Virus record (IMG/VR): IMGVR_UViG_3300037225_000291
Span: 1-24,169 of that record
DNA length: 24,169 nucleotides
Source: a virus
Reading direction: 5' to 3' (one strand)
A program made the position numbers and the translations under genes. Of the stretch, positions 15,089 to 21,860 are shown piece by piece. The first letter of the stretch is position 1. Every line of letters begins with the position of its first letter. The notes beneath the pieces were generated by a model. The model was not told where the DNA came from. It did not search any database and worked only from the letters and a program-made list of their open reading frames with translations.

Positions 15089-15676
15089 GAGCCTGCTCCT
15101 TTGTGTAAAGAGTGATTCTGGTTTTTTTCCTGTTTCTTCAATGTCGGCGGTATCCATGTTGAGGACCGCGACAGGCCCTGCCCGTCCGCGGTCTACAATT
15201 GCCAAGTGGTTGCCGCGTATTTTCGTTTGTCGATAATCGTATTCCTGCCCGTCTTCAGTGATGCCGGGTTCGTCGATGTCTTCCGAGTCATAGGCAAGGG
15301 ACAGGCCGCGGCGGCCGTCATTGACAGCCTGTATTCCGGCCTTGTCCATGATAATGCCGGTGATGCGCATATAGGTCCCGTCGCGCCGGATGTTTTCACC
15401 GATTGAGCCGATTTGGTACTGCTTTACATTGTCAGCGGTAATTTTTGGGGTGAGACCCATCTCGTGGTTGTTGATGATAGGCTTCAGCGCAAAGGACGCC
15501 ATGCTGTCGGATTTGAAAACCTCGCTTGGTGCCCGATAAGCGCGCCGGACCGATCCGTCAGGTTGGTGATAAATGAAAATGCCGCTGCGCGTGGCTGCGG
15601 CATCGAATTGAAGGTATCCCTCGGGCGTCTTGGTGACGCTTCCCATGGGAGAGCGGTCGTAGTAGGTTTTGAGCAT
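14510..15676 (-). CDS. DUF2213 prohead protease fused to capsid scaffold
   Basis: A 388-aa protein. Residues 1-175 are the DUF2213 domain, distantly related to prohead serine proteases. Candidate catalytic positions are His71 (IINNHEMG), Ser126 (GRRGLSLAYDSED) and His157 (IRGNHLAIVDRGRAGP). A linker of about 20 residues follows, then a scaffold-like part from Met197 with an N-terminal DGVEIDAPESIVNALVKA and a coiled coil at about 226-265 (VNTLTQDKATAKTSLDSVTA). It ends in a charged tail. An internal ATG at residue 197 has an excellent ribosome-binding site, so a separate scaffold is probably made as well. The first ATG directly follows a hairpin/U-tract, and its ribosome-binding site GAGGGG lies in the hairpin's 3' arm. 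Confidence 0.85.
   Translation of the reverse strand: MLKTYYDRSPMGSVTKTPEGYLQFDAAATRSGIFIYHQPDGSVRRAYRAPSEVFKSDSMASFALKPIINNHEMGLTPKITADNVKQYQIGSIGENIRRDGTYMRITGIIMDKAGIQAVNDGRRGLSLAYDSEDIDEPGITEDGQEYDYRQTKIRGNHLAIVDRGRAGPVAVLNMDTADIEETGKKPESLFTQRSRLMKYNLDGVEIDAPESIVNALVKARTDLGTSQATVNTLTQDKATAKTSLDSVTAERDAAKSEVVKLKAIDTNKLIQDGVAARIALVESAVLVCDAADLKGKTDAEIRLLVIKKVFPEMNMDGKSADYVGAMFDAAIKSGDTEQRRSALAKQRRAATSMDKGDGEDVDDKDQKNANTMLQDAYKQPCSMSVKKS
15096..15102 (-). promoter_or_regulatory. Ribosome-binding site of the internal scaffold start
   Basis: The coding strand reads AAAGGAG-CAGGCTC-ATG inside the DUF2213 gene. A Shine-Dalgarno sequence of this quality at ideal spacing (7 nt) within an open frame, exactly at the protease/scaffold boundary, is unlikely to be chance. 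Confidence 0.72.
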
Positions 15677-15723
15677 AAAAAAAGCCCCTCGAACAAGCGC
15701 TTGGCTTGCATCGAAGGGCTTTT
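15677..15723 (-). terminator. Hairpin plus U-tract overlapping the ribosome-binding site of the protease/scaffold gene
   Basis: On the minus strand AAAAGCCCTTCGA (15723-15711) pairs over 13 bp with TCGAGGGGCTTTT (15692-15680), with one G-U pair. The loop is 18 nt and contains the palindrome CAAGCGCTTG. A T7 run (15683-15677) abuts the ATG at 15676. The 3' arm contains GAGGGG, 8 nt upstream of that ATG and the only visible Shine-Dalgarno sequence, so folding would both signal termination and hide the ribosome-binding site. The element lies downstream of the promoter at 15841, making it an attenuator-like leader structure rather than only an end-of-operon terminator. Confidence 0.8.
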
Positions 15724-15805
15724 AAATGCATATCCGCTGTCTCGCGGAGGCACGTAGCCATCGATTTTAACTAATCAACTATTTCAAACAAAGAATGCCT
15801 AATCT
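15724..15805 (-). promoter_or_regulatory. 5' leader with alternative secondary structure
   Basis: Transcripts from the promoter at 15841 would carry about 130 nt of untranslated leader. Besides the terminator-like hairpin it contains nested complementary segments: GGCT (15759-15756) with AGCC (15720-15717), GTGC (15753-15750) with GCAT (15729-15726), and TCCGC-GAGACA-GCGGA (15748-15733). The outer pair uses bases of the terminator's 5' arm, so the two folds exclude each other. I do not recognise a known riboswitch or leader family. A frame beginning ATG at 15761 runs through the hairpin but has no ribosome-binding site. Confidence 0.45.
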
Positions 15806-15812
15806 CGAATTG

Positions 15813-15841
15813 AATATAGCAACGTTTTTAAAAAATGTCAA
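15813..15841 (-). promoter_or_regulatory. Sigma70-type promoter for the head gene unit
   Basis: The minus strand has TTGACA (15841-15836), a 17-nt spacer, then TATATT (15818-15813), with TG one base before the -10 (extended -10). The surroundings are AT-rich. The -35 box includes the TGA stop of the preceding gene. Transcription should begin near 15806 and run into the protease/scaffold, decoration and capsid genes. Confidence 0.85.
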
Positions 15842-16044
15842 CTAAATTCTTTTTTTTCTTGAATGTGCAGTTTTTCAACCTCTTCATTGGTCACCACTTT
15901 TTTAATGTCAACCGCACATTCCCGGATACCACCCTCGAAACAAATTAATTCGAAGTGGAGGGACAGTTTCCCGGTGTATCGCGGTGCAACGAGGACCCTC
16001 TGCACCGCATCGTTGGCTACCATGCCAAGCTCTTGCGGCTTCAC
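15838..16044 (-). CDS. Unrecognised small protein upstream of the head promoter
   Basis: A 68-aa protein starting with GTG, which overlaps the upstream gene's TGA (GTGA), so it depends on coupling. The sequence is a short beta-like stretch (GKLSLHFELICFEGGIRECA) followed by a charged helix (KKVVTNEEVEKLHIQEKKEF). No membrane segment, zinc motif or known fold is recognised. Its stop codon lies within the -35 box of the promoter at 15841, and it is the last gene before a 161-nt non-coding leader. Confidence 0.65.
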   Translation of the reverse strand: MKPQELGMVANDAVQRVLVAPRYTGKLSLHFELICFEGGIRECAVDIKKVVTNEEVEKLHIQEKKEFS

Positions 16045-16388
16045 GACTTTTTCTTTCCCTGCATATTGTTCTTTTCGGGAAGAACGAACCGTTTGTATAA
16101 CGGAATATGACTGATGGGAAGCTGGCCCTGCTTTTCCATTCCGTCCAGTTTGTCGATGATGATCGATGTTGCCTTGGCGCCCATGTCGATTTCTTTTGTG
16201 AGATGCACGCCGGTGTCCCAGTAAACGTGATCGCCCTCCTGTTTCATTTTAAGTTGTTCCATTTCACCCTCTGAAAATGACAGGTCTTTTTTCAAAGCTA
16301 TGATGATTTCCCCAGTGAGCAGATCACCTCTGTCGGGAAGCAGCCCCAACAAAAGGAGCCGCTCTTCTACGTTCAATTTGTTATTCAT
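16041..16388 (-). CDS. Conserved-looking hypothetical phage protein
   Basis: A 115-aa protein with NVEERLLLLGLLPDRGDLLTGE, then LSFSEGEMEQLKM, then a short strand (DHVYWDTGVHLTKEIDMG) and KATSIIIDKLDGMEKQGQLP. This layout ('ERL.L...LP..G', a 'LSFSE.E' helix, a Trp strand, then 'KEI..G.KA..II...L') resembles small hypothetical proteins I have seen described from other phages, with no known function. The CCGGAGG ribosome-binding site supports the ATG at 16388. It overlaps the downstream gene by GTGA and the 30-aa ORF upstream by ATGA. Confidence 0.75.
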   Translation of the reverse strand: MNNKLNVEERLLLLGLLPDRGDLLTGEIIIALKKDLSFSEGEMEQLKMKQEGDHVYWDTGVHLTKEIDMGAKATSIIIDKLDGMEKQGQLPISHIPLYKRFVLPEKNNMQGKKKS

Positions 16389-16477
16389 TGTTTAAAGTCC
16401 TCCGGTTTGTTAATGTGAAAAGCGCCGGTCTTTCCCGGCCGCCAGAGGGTTTCCTTATGCACCCACAACCGCGGCAT
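16385..16477 (-). CDS. Small 30-aa ORF coupled to the next gene
   Basis: In the 120-nt gap after the gene at 16509 there is an ATG-started frame encoding 30 residues, beginning MPRLWVHKETLWRPGKTGAF and ending PEDFKQ. Its TGA overlaps the ATG of the following gene (ATGA), the same junction type used throughout this operon. The residue mix (three Trp, PGKTG, PEDF) looks protein-like. The ribosome-binding site is poor (GGGCGGG), and a short 5-bp hairpin with CTTTTC lies within it. It may be a real small protein or only the leader that couples its neighbour. Confidence 0.42.
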   Translation of the reverse strand: MPRLWVHKETLWRPGKTGAFHINKPEDFKQ

Positions 16478-16508
16478 TACCCGCCCAGGGATTTGCCCTG
16501 TTGGCTCT

Positions 16509-17321
16509 TTACGCCGCCGGCACTGCGGCAAGAACAGGAATGTAACCGAGCGTGCCACCCACAAGAATAGGAATGATGTTGCTTAGCGTGCTGCTGGTTG
16601 TGCCTGCGTTAAGCAAATGCGTGTTTGCCACTGCCATTCCGCTCGCCTGCGGAATACTCAGGAAGGCGTCCCAGCTGCCGGCACCCGGAGCATCTGCGCG
16701 GATGCACACCACTTTCCCGGTGCTGTTGCGGCTTCCGGAAATGTCGTTCGACTTAATGTAGAGGGCGGCAGGAACATTTCCCGCAACGACGTTCGAGGTC
16801 GAATCGACGTCAATCATCGCCATGACGCCGCAGCACAGGTTTGAAACCGCGCCGGTCCCGACCGTTTCGAAGTAGCCCCACAGACCGTACTTGCAACCGT
16901 TCGAGCCTGCGGTGATTCCGGCACCCAGCTTGGCGTGTCCCTCGATGCCGCCGATTGACATATCGACATTGCCATGAGAGAAGGTGATAACAGTTCTTCC
17001 CTCGATGGCGCAGACAGAATTTCCAGTGGCAATCTGCACACCGCCATCATCGCAATACGCCGCAAACCCACGGAAACGAGTCGCAGAGAGCGAAACGCCG
17101 CTTCCTGCTACGTCAGCCTTGACGCCGATACGCCTGACCCCTGAGGTTGTGTCGGCGATACAGGCGTTTGCTATGAGCGTGCGCATGTTCACGGCGTAAC
17201 TGTCCTGCGTTATCAAGCAGTCGCCGACATCTTCCAGTTTTGCGTGACAGTGGATGACTGCGTGGCCCGAAGAATCCGCTTCCCGCACGACCTCTTGTTT
17301 GATTTCAATGTTCTCGTTCAT
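16509..17321 (-). CDS. Probable virion structural protein, Gly/Ala-rich beta repeats
   Basis: A 270-aa protein rich in Gly, Ala, Ser and Val with short alternating strands (RRIGVKADVAGSGVSLSATR, then RGFAAYCDDGGVQIATGNSV, then GVMAMIDVDSTSNVVAGNVP). It ends in a hydrophobic TLGYIPVLAAVPAA. It has no signal peptide. The first 30 residues are polar and acidic and could be a capsid-binding arm. The composition and its place among head genes suggest a capsid-surface or fibre-like structural protein, and the 'G..YIPVL' end is common in such proteins. It carries eight cysteines, high for this operon. Its ATG overlaps the upstream stop (ATGA). The exact function is unknown. Confidence 0.72.
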   Translation of the reverse strand: MNENIEIKQEVVREADSSGHAVIHCHAKLEDVGDCLITQDSYAVNMRTLIANACIADTTSGVRRIGVKADVAGSGVSLSATRFRGFAAYCDDGGVQIATGNSVCAIEGRTVITFSHGNVDMSIGGIEGHAKLGAGITAGSNGCKYGLWGYFETVGTGAVSNLCCGVMAMIDVDSTSNVVAGNVPAALYIKSNDISGSRNSTGKVVCIRADAPGAGSWDAFLSIPQASGMAVANTHLLNAGTTSSTLSNIIPILVGGTLGYIPVLAAVPAA

Positions 17322-17671
17322 GTGTCCTCTTCTTTTTGGGTGAATGTTGACTCGGCCCGTTTATGGGCCTCCTCTATTTCCGCTTTCCAGCGCGTTACAG
17401 TTTCGTCCATAACGCGAAGTTTTTCTTTTGTATAGTTTGCAAAGATAGGGTTGCCGGGGTCAACCATGTAGAGCTGGCACTCGAACGAAATGGCGGCTTT
17501 GCGCCACCCATCGCGGTCGCATCCGATCTGGCAGAGTTTCTCGATCATCTCATACTTGGTCAGGATGATCGGGTCCTTTCCGTCGCATATCTTTGTTGCC
17601 ATTTGGCGCAACTGTTCGCGATAGATTTGCGATCGGTCGGGAGGGTGCGGAATGTGTGGGTGAGCGGTCAC
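17318..17671 (-). CDS. Unrecognised helical protein
   Basis: A 117-aa, mostly helical and charged protein that starts with GTG overlapping the upstream stop (GTGA). The N-terminus is His/Pro-rich (TAHPHIPHPPDRSQIYREQL), the middle has ILTKYEMIEKLCQIGCDRDG, and a long C-terminal helix follows (YTKEKLRVMDETVTRWKAEI). No catalytic or metal motif is complete; the three histidines near the N-terminus are suggestive only. It sits between a membrane-anchored protein and a structural protein, and its role is unknown. Confidence 0.65.
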   Translation of the reverse strand: MTAHPHIPHPPDRSQIYREQLRQMATKICDGKDPIILTKYEMIEKLCQIGCDRDGWRKAAISFECQLYMVDPGNPIFANYTKEKLRVMDETVTRWKAEIEEAHKRAESTFTQKEEDT

Positions 17672-18024
17672 TGTGGCGCCGCCTCTCCCGGTTTCTGCGG
17701 CATTTCGAGAATTTTTCCGGGGCCTTGCGGGCCAGCATCGACGACCGGCTTGGGCGGCGTAACGAACGGGCCGCCGACCCGGAGCTTTAATATTTCAACA
17801 TCCTTCTTCATACCCACGATCAAATCCCCGAGTTGTTTTGCGGTTGCTTGCAGCGCTCCAGCCATACCATCCTTGTAGTCGGCAATGTCTTTATGCGCCG
17901 ATTCCGAGAAGGTCTGCACACCATCCGTAACGCGTTTGACGAAACGCTCTTCGACCTTGAAAATCACGAGGGAGACAACCCCCGCCAACACGACCCCGAT
18001 CAGAATCCCGATCAACACCTGCAT
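17668..18024 (-). CDS. Small membrane-anchored protein with coiled-coil and Pro-rich tail
   Basis: A 118-aa protein. Residues 1-23 form one strong transmembrane helix (VLIGILIGVVLAGVVSLVIF) without a cleavage site. Residues 25-80 are helical and charged (EERFVKRVTDGVQTFSESAH, then ATAKQLGDLIVGMKKDVEIL). The tail from about residue 85 is Pro/Gly-rich. The topology is like that of an inner-membrane spanin or a membrane-bound accessory protein, but there is no holin, endolysin or outer spanin next to it, and it is surrounded by head genes. The ribosome-binding site CCGGAGG is excellent. A lysis role is therefore only a possibility. Confidence 0.68.
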   Translation of the reverse strand: MQVLIGILIGVVLAGVVSLVIFKVEERFVKRVTDGVQTFSESAHKDIADYKDGMAGALQATAKQLGDLIVGMKKDVEILKLRVGGPFVTPPKPVVDAGPQGPGKILEMPQKPGEAAPQ

Positions 18025-18044
18025 AAAAAACCTCCGGTTAATGG

Positions 18045-19022
18045 TTAAGAACGTGAACCCACTGACTCAAACTCCTTGCCAAACTTCGGCTCTCCATAAC
18101 AGCGACAGTTGTACTGACTGCCTGGAATAGCACCCTTTAAGTTCTGAGGGCGGGGCAGCCAGGCCTTTCCACCGTCCATCGAATAAGCATTTGCATCGTT
18201 CCACCTGCAAAGCGCGCCGTCCATTTTGTAATGGTCTCCGTGCCCACGGGTGGGGAATGGATATTTGCCTCCCGGTGTTCCCACGACCCGCTCGTCTTCA
18301 ACGCTGCGCCAGTAATACTCGGCCACACCAGCACCTTGCTGCCGATATGAAGCGATGTCGCCGTTGAGTTTACTCACCTGGTCTCGGGCAATGAATCGTG
18401 CGCGGATTTCTACTTTGGAGAACACGCCTCGTGTCAAATCGGAATCGGCGAGAATGTTGTCGCTGATAGTTTCAAACCTGTCGCCGGCGCGAATGCCGTT
18501 GGAAACCGTGAGACGCACATCTTTATACACCTGCGCTTTACTGTCTGTGATGAGCGCCACGTTGTCATGGACGAACGCCTCCATGCGGCTCGTCAGCTCA
18601 GGCTCGGACGTGTAGATGTCTACGCCCAAGACCTGCTTGCAGATTTTATACCATTGCTCCCTATTAAAAACGTCTGTGCGCTGTCCGACCGTAGAGAGCA
18701 CCTGCATCATTTGTGAGTTCGGGAAAATGCTGTCGCCGCTTTCCTGAAATTCAGTCATGGCGCCGTCCAGGTCTGCGCTCCATGCGTCCATGTTGACGGA
18801 ATCGCTCTTGAGGCTCTGCGCCTGCGCAACCAGGCGAGGGATGACCGGCAGAACAATCCGCTTGAATTCCTCGCGAAGCTTGGTAACATAAGCAACAAGG
18901 ATTTTACGGTAGTACACTTCCGTGGATATCGGATACACCCAGCGGGGCGGCTTTCCAAGCCTTCGCTTGATGCGATTGGCGCGCGTTGCGAGCTGGTGAT
19001 GAATAAGAGAGGGGAGAGGCAT
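18045..19022 (-). CDS. Minor head protein (phage Mu F-like)
   Basis: A 325-aa protein of the Mu gpF / SPP1 gp7 head morphogenesis family, which binds the portal and enters the head in few copies. The C-terminal domain shows the family signature in order: RFIARDQVSKLNGDIASYRQ (residues 209-228), YYWRSVEDERV, a His in DHYKMDG (263-269), and the end motif PGSQYNCRC (300-308). The N-terminal half is helical. It overlaps the portal stop by one base (TAATG), and portal followed by Mu F is the standard order. Residues 100-200 include EAFVHDNVALITDS, also common in the family. Confidence 0.9.
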   Translation of the reverse strand: MPLPSLIHHQLATRANRIKRRLGKPPRWVYPISTEVYYRKILVAYVTKLREEFKRIVLPVIPRLVAQAQSLKSDSVNMDAWSADLDGAMTEFQESGDSIFPNSQMMQVLSTVGQRTDVFNREQWYKICKQVLGVDIYTSEPELTSRMEAFVHDNVALITDSKAQVYKDVRLTVSNGIRAGDRFETISDNILADSDLTRGVFSKVEIRARFIARDQVSKLNGDIASYRQQGAGVAEYYWRSVEDERVVGTPGGKYPFPTRGHGDHYKMDGALCRWNDANAYSMDGGKAWLPRPQNLKGAIPGSQYNCRCYGEPKFGKEFESVGSRS

Positions 19023-20644
19023 TATTTCGCGGTCTCCTTCGCTCCCGGTTTTGCTTGGCCCTCATCAGGAATCGGTTTTCCGTCCAATCCGAGCTTACCG
19101 CCCTTTGCATTCGCAAGCGCGAGCTGGTTCTGCGCCTCGATTTTAGCCTGCTCCTCTGCGGCCGTCTTGAAGTCAGGGTCGTCCTCGTTCTCGCTCAGCT
19201 TGGTTTCAAACGAGTATGCCTGTCCACCGAACCGGCTCTTGCCTATGGTGCCCTGCGCGTCCGCGATAACTCCCGCGTCGATGTAGGTCTTGTCCGTGTT
19301 TGCCTGCTTATTCCTCATTTCAACAATCTGCGCCTGCGTAGGCTGCCAGAGAGGGTTAAACTTAATCGGGCTATTGTCGTCGACCACATGCCCAAGACCG
19401 ATGTTTACGTAATTGACAAGCCGCTCGACTGGATCGAGCATCTTCTCTTCCTGCATGACGCTCACGCGGTCATACCAGAAGCGCACCTGACTCGCTTCGT
19501 CGTCCGAAAGCCCGCCCTGAGACCGCCCGAAAAGAAGGCACATGGGAAGGCCCTTTTGCGACGCGAGGCTTTCCAGAACCAGGTCAACCAGATCTTTGAT
19601 CCCGGTAACCGTTGAGGTGACGCGCTCGAATTTTTGATTTTCGTCAAGCAGCACCGAATTAAGGACATGCTTTGATTGATCGATCTGCTTGATGTATGCC
19701 ATAACCTCGTCTTCGCGGTGCTCGGCAAGGAGCTGCATAAGGTTATGGATTGTCAACACGCCAACAATAAACTCGCTGACAATGTGCTCGATATTGGCAT
19801 AGGTTTCACCAACAGCGCGCAATCGGTCCCAGCAGGACTGAAAGATCGAATCCGCCCAGCCCTGGTTTTGGAAACGCGTTACGTCGGGAATATCGTCGCC
19901 CTCGAAACGCAAGCAGCGAGATTCGTGAACGAAAAATGGTTGTCCGAAAATCGGTGTTACGCGATAAATTTCAGGAGTACCATAGGTTTCATTACTGGGA
20001 TCCTGATACAGGTCGGCGGGGTTTATCACGATGCGGTACCTGTCGTATACCATGATCTGCTTAACACCCTTGAGTTTATTAATGTTTACCGGCTCGGCAA
20101 AATCTCCCGCGCCATCGTCCAGGATCATCACCGCCAGGGAACCGCCGTACAGGTCTGCCCAGGTCAAAGCCCTTTTAATCATCTTCTTTGCGTGGATCTT
20201 CTTCAATGCACCTTCGATTTTCTTGTCGGTATCTCCCTCCACGGTCCACCAGGCGCGGGTCATGTCGCCGATGATTCGATTCAGGATAATGCGGCCGAGT
20301 CCGTCACTTCTGTAAATGTCCGTGAGGTCTTGATACATCAGCCGCGCTTCAGGCGCGAAGGTCGTGGAAAGTTTCCTGTCGTGGCCCTTCACTCCCAGCC
20401 CGGTAATGAGGTTCTGCCAGGTGTCCATGCTGAAATTAGCGGAGCTGATAATGGGACGCATGGCGCCACGCGGGAAAATGACACCTGCGTTTTCTGCACG
20501 ACGTCGGCCGATAGGATAGCAGTCAATGTCTTTTGTTACGTTACGCGTTACGTTATCCGTAACGCCGTCCTGTTTGTGCCGCTCTCGGTAGCGCTGCTGC
20601 CGTATTGCGGCGGGTGATTTGCTGGATGGGTTTTGTAGCGTCAT
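19022..20644 (-). CDS. Portal protein (DUF1073 family)
   Basis: A 540-aa portal protein, the dodecameric DNA gate of the head. The core from about residue 75 fits DUF1073: YQDLTDIYRSDGLGRIILNR, DMTRAWWTVEGD, ALTWADLYGGSLAVMILDDG, VYDRYRIVINPADLYQD and LVLESLASQKGLPMCLLFGR followed by SQGGLSDDEASQVRFWYDRV. The C-terminus is Lys/Glu/Gln-rich. The first 60 residues are an extra arm (SPAAIRQQRYRERHKQDG, then VTDNVTRNVTKD), basic and repetitive. The ribosome-binding site AAAGGG before the ATG at 20644 supports the long form. M62 is a possible alternative start but has no Shine-Dalgarno sequence. Confidence 0.9.
   Translation of the reverse strand: MTLQNPSSKSPAAIRQQRYRERHKQDGVTDNVTRNVTKDIDCYPIGRRRAENAGVIFPRGAMRPIISSANFSMDTWQNLITGLGVKGHDRKLSTTFAPEARLMYQDLTDIYRSDGLGRIILNRIIGDMTRAWWTVEGDTDKKIEGALKKIHAKKMIKRALTWADLYGGSLAVMILDDGAGDFAEPVNINKLKGVKQIMVYDRYRIVINPADLYQDPSNETYGTPEIYRVTPIFGQPFFVHESRCLRFEGDDIPDVTRFQNQGWADSIFQSCWDRLRAVGETYANIEHIVSEFIVGVLTIHNLMQLLAEHREDEVMAYIKQIDQSKHVLNSVLLDENQKFERVTSTVTGIKDLVDLVLESLASQKGLPMCLLFGRSQGGLSDDEASQVRFWYDRVSVMQEEKMLDPVERLVNYVNIGLGHVVDDNSPIKFNPLWQPTQAQIVEMRNKQANTDKTYIDAGVIADAQGTIGKSRFGGQAYSFETKLSENEDDPDFKTAAEEQAKIEAQNQLALANAKGGKLGLDGKPIPDEGQAKPGAKETAK
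20535..20564 (-). repeat. Short GTTACG repeats at the 5' end of the portal gene
   Basis: The plus strand reads two 9-nt copies GTTACGTTA separated by 3 nt, followed by the inverted half GTAAC. On the coding strand these encode the VTDNVTRNVTKD stretch of the portal arm. CGTTACG and CGTAACG are inverted copies, so the segment could bind a dimeric protein, or it may only reflect the repeated peptide. Confidence 0.5.
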
Positions 20645-20653
20645 TTTTTCCCT

Positions 20654-21856
20654 TTATTTTTTCGTTCCGAACCATTCACTTGCAGGAGGAAATCCGGTAA
20701 CTTCGGAAAGCTCGGACATGGCATAGCGACGTGCGTCCATGCCATGACTGAAATAATGCGTTGTTTTTTCTGTAAACTTTCCGTCCTTATCCTTCACATA
20801 CATGTAATTTCTTTGCTCTTTGATGCATTTTGTACTCGGTTTTGTCCAATGCTGAATGTACTGATTAACCCGCTGGATTCCATATTCAACGCTACCTTGG
20901 CCCTTTTTAACGGGTATTACGTTGTAGCCATAATCACACAGCTCTTGTATGCTCTTCGGTTCCGCACTGTCAGCCACAATGAGGTCGCGGCTTTTCCTTA
21001 TCCCCACCTGAGCAAACCTATCAGCAATTTGCCGGTTGGTTAAGCCGATCTCGTAAATCAATTCTTCGGAATAAAGTTTTTTCCCTTGTATAGTATTTCG
21101 TACAAGAACGGTGGGGTCAATCGAATAACCAAAGTCAATACCGCATATTTGAACAGGGTGGACAACTGGCGGGATTTCGTCTACAATTAAAAAGTTCGGG
21201 TATACCAGCCCTTCAATTTTTCCGACGAGGCCGAGGCCATATATCCGCCAACCATTAGGGTCTGTTTCTCTTAGGTTTTCAACACGCTCAATCGTGCGTT
21301 GCGGAAGAAACATCTTTGCATCTAAGTATGTTGAATGAATCCAAGCAATGCCGGATTTTCCTCTAAGGTCGTGCACCCAAAATTGGTGAACTGGGTTGAA
21401 ATCATAAAAAACTTTCCCTCGCGTTCTTAAAAGCATCGCATCAACGATAGGCTTCGGAATGTTGTTCACTTCGTTACAATAAAGAACACTTCTGCGAGGG
21501 CCGTGCGCTTTTCCTGGGTTGTCAGAAGCAAAAAATTCTAAGATAACATGCTCACCAAATTCATAGAAATGTTTTGTCTCGTTCCATTTGCTTTCATCCC
21601 ATATAGGGGCCATGATGTTCTTGAAATCTCGAATAGCTCCAGCCTCCAAATGCGGAAAACTTTCCGAAGTTATTGAAACAAGAAACGGGATAGTTACAAG
21701 CTGGCACCAATAAGAAAGAAGCTGAATAATCGAATATGTTTTTGAAGAAGAAGTGCCTCCTTCGTTTACAATCGTATGAATTAATGGATCAAGCAAAGCG
21801 GCAAGGTTTTTGTGAAAAATATCAGTGGCGTTGTGTGGGTAAATGATGTTGCTCAT
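20654..21856 (-). CDS. terL: Terminase large subunit (Terminase_3 family)
   Basis: A 400-aa packaging motor: ATPase domain plus nuclease. The Walker A-like P-loop is at residues 33-40 (GGTSSSKT) and Walker B at 125-129 (LYCNE, Glu129). The coupling region is near RTRGKVFYDFNPVHQFWVHD. The nuclease domain has the expected acidic residues: Asp241 (CGIDFGYSIDPT), Asp296 (LIVADSAEPKS) and Asp374 (HGMDARRYAM). Length and motifs fit the PBSX/SPP1-type Terminase_3 group, in which headful packaging is common. The gene looks more AT-rich than portal and minor head genes, a sign of mosaic origin. It begins 4 nt after the small subunit's stop without a clear Shine-Dalgarno sequence. Confidence 0.93.
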   Translation of the reverse strand: MSNIIYPHNATDIFHKNLAALLDPLIHTIVNEGGTSSSKTYSIIQLLSYWCQLVTIPFLVSITSESFPHLEAGAIRDFKNIMAPIWDESKWNETKHFYEFGEHVILEFFASDNPGKAHGPRRSVLYCNEVNNIPKPIVDAMLLRTRGKVFYDFNPVHQFWVHDLRGKSGIAWIHSTYLDAKMFLPQRTIERVENLRETDPNGWRIYGLGLVGKIEGLVYPNFLIVDEIPPVVHPVQICGIDFGYSIDPTVLVRNTIQGKKLYSEELIYEIGLTNRQIADRFAQVGIRKSRDLIVADSAEPKSIQELCDYGYNVIPVKKGQGSVEYGIQRVNQYIQHWTKPSTKCIKEQRNYMYVKDKDGKFTEKTTHYFSHGMDARRYAMSELSEVTGFPPASEWFGTKK

Positions 21857-21860
21857 AATT

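Noticed and set aside
15558-15761. ATG frame running through the leader hairpin as an attenuator leader peptide
   Set aside because: There is no Shine-Dalgarno sequence before the ATG, and the frame continues far into the protease gene in the wrong frame. The leader is better explained by RNA structure.
16417-16439. GCCGG-GAAAGA-CCGGC hairpin followed by GCTTTTC as a terminator
   Set aside because: The stem is only 5 bp and the T-run is short. It lies inside a possible small coding frame (PGKTG) between coupled genes, so termination there is doubtful.
19676-20617. Long plus-strand open frame (313 codons) opposite the portal gene
   Set aside because: It is the mirror frame of a strongly supported DUF1073 portal gene, with no family features or ribosome-binding site.
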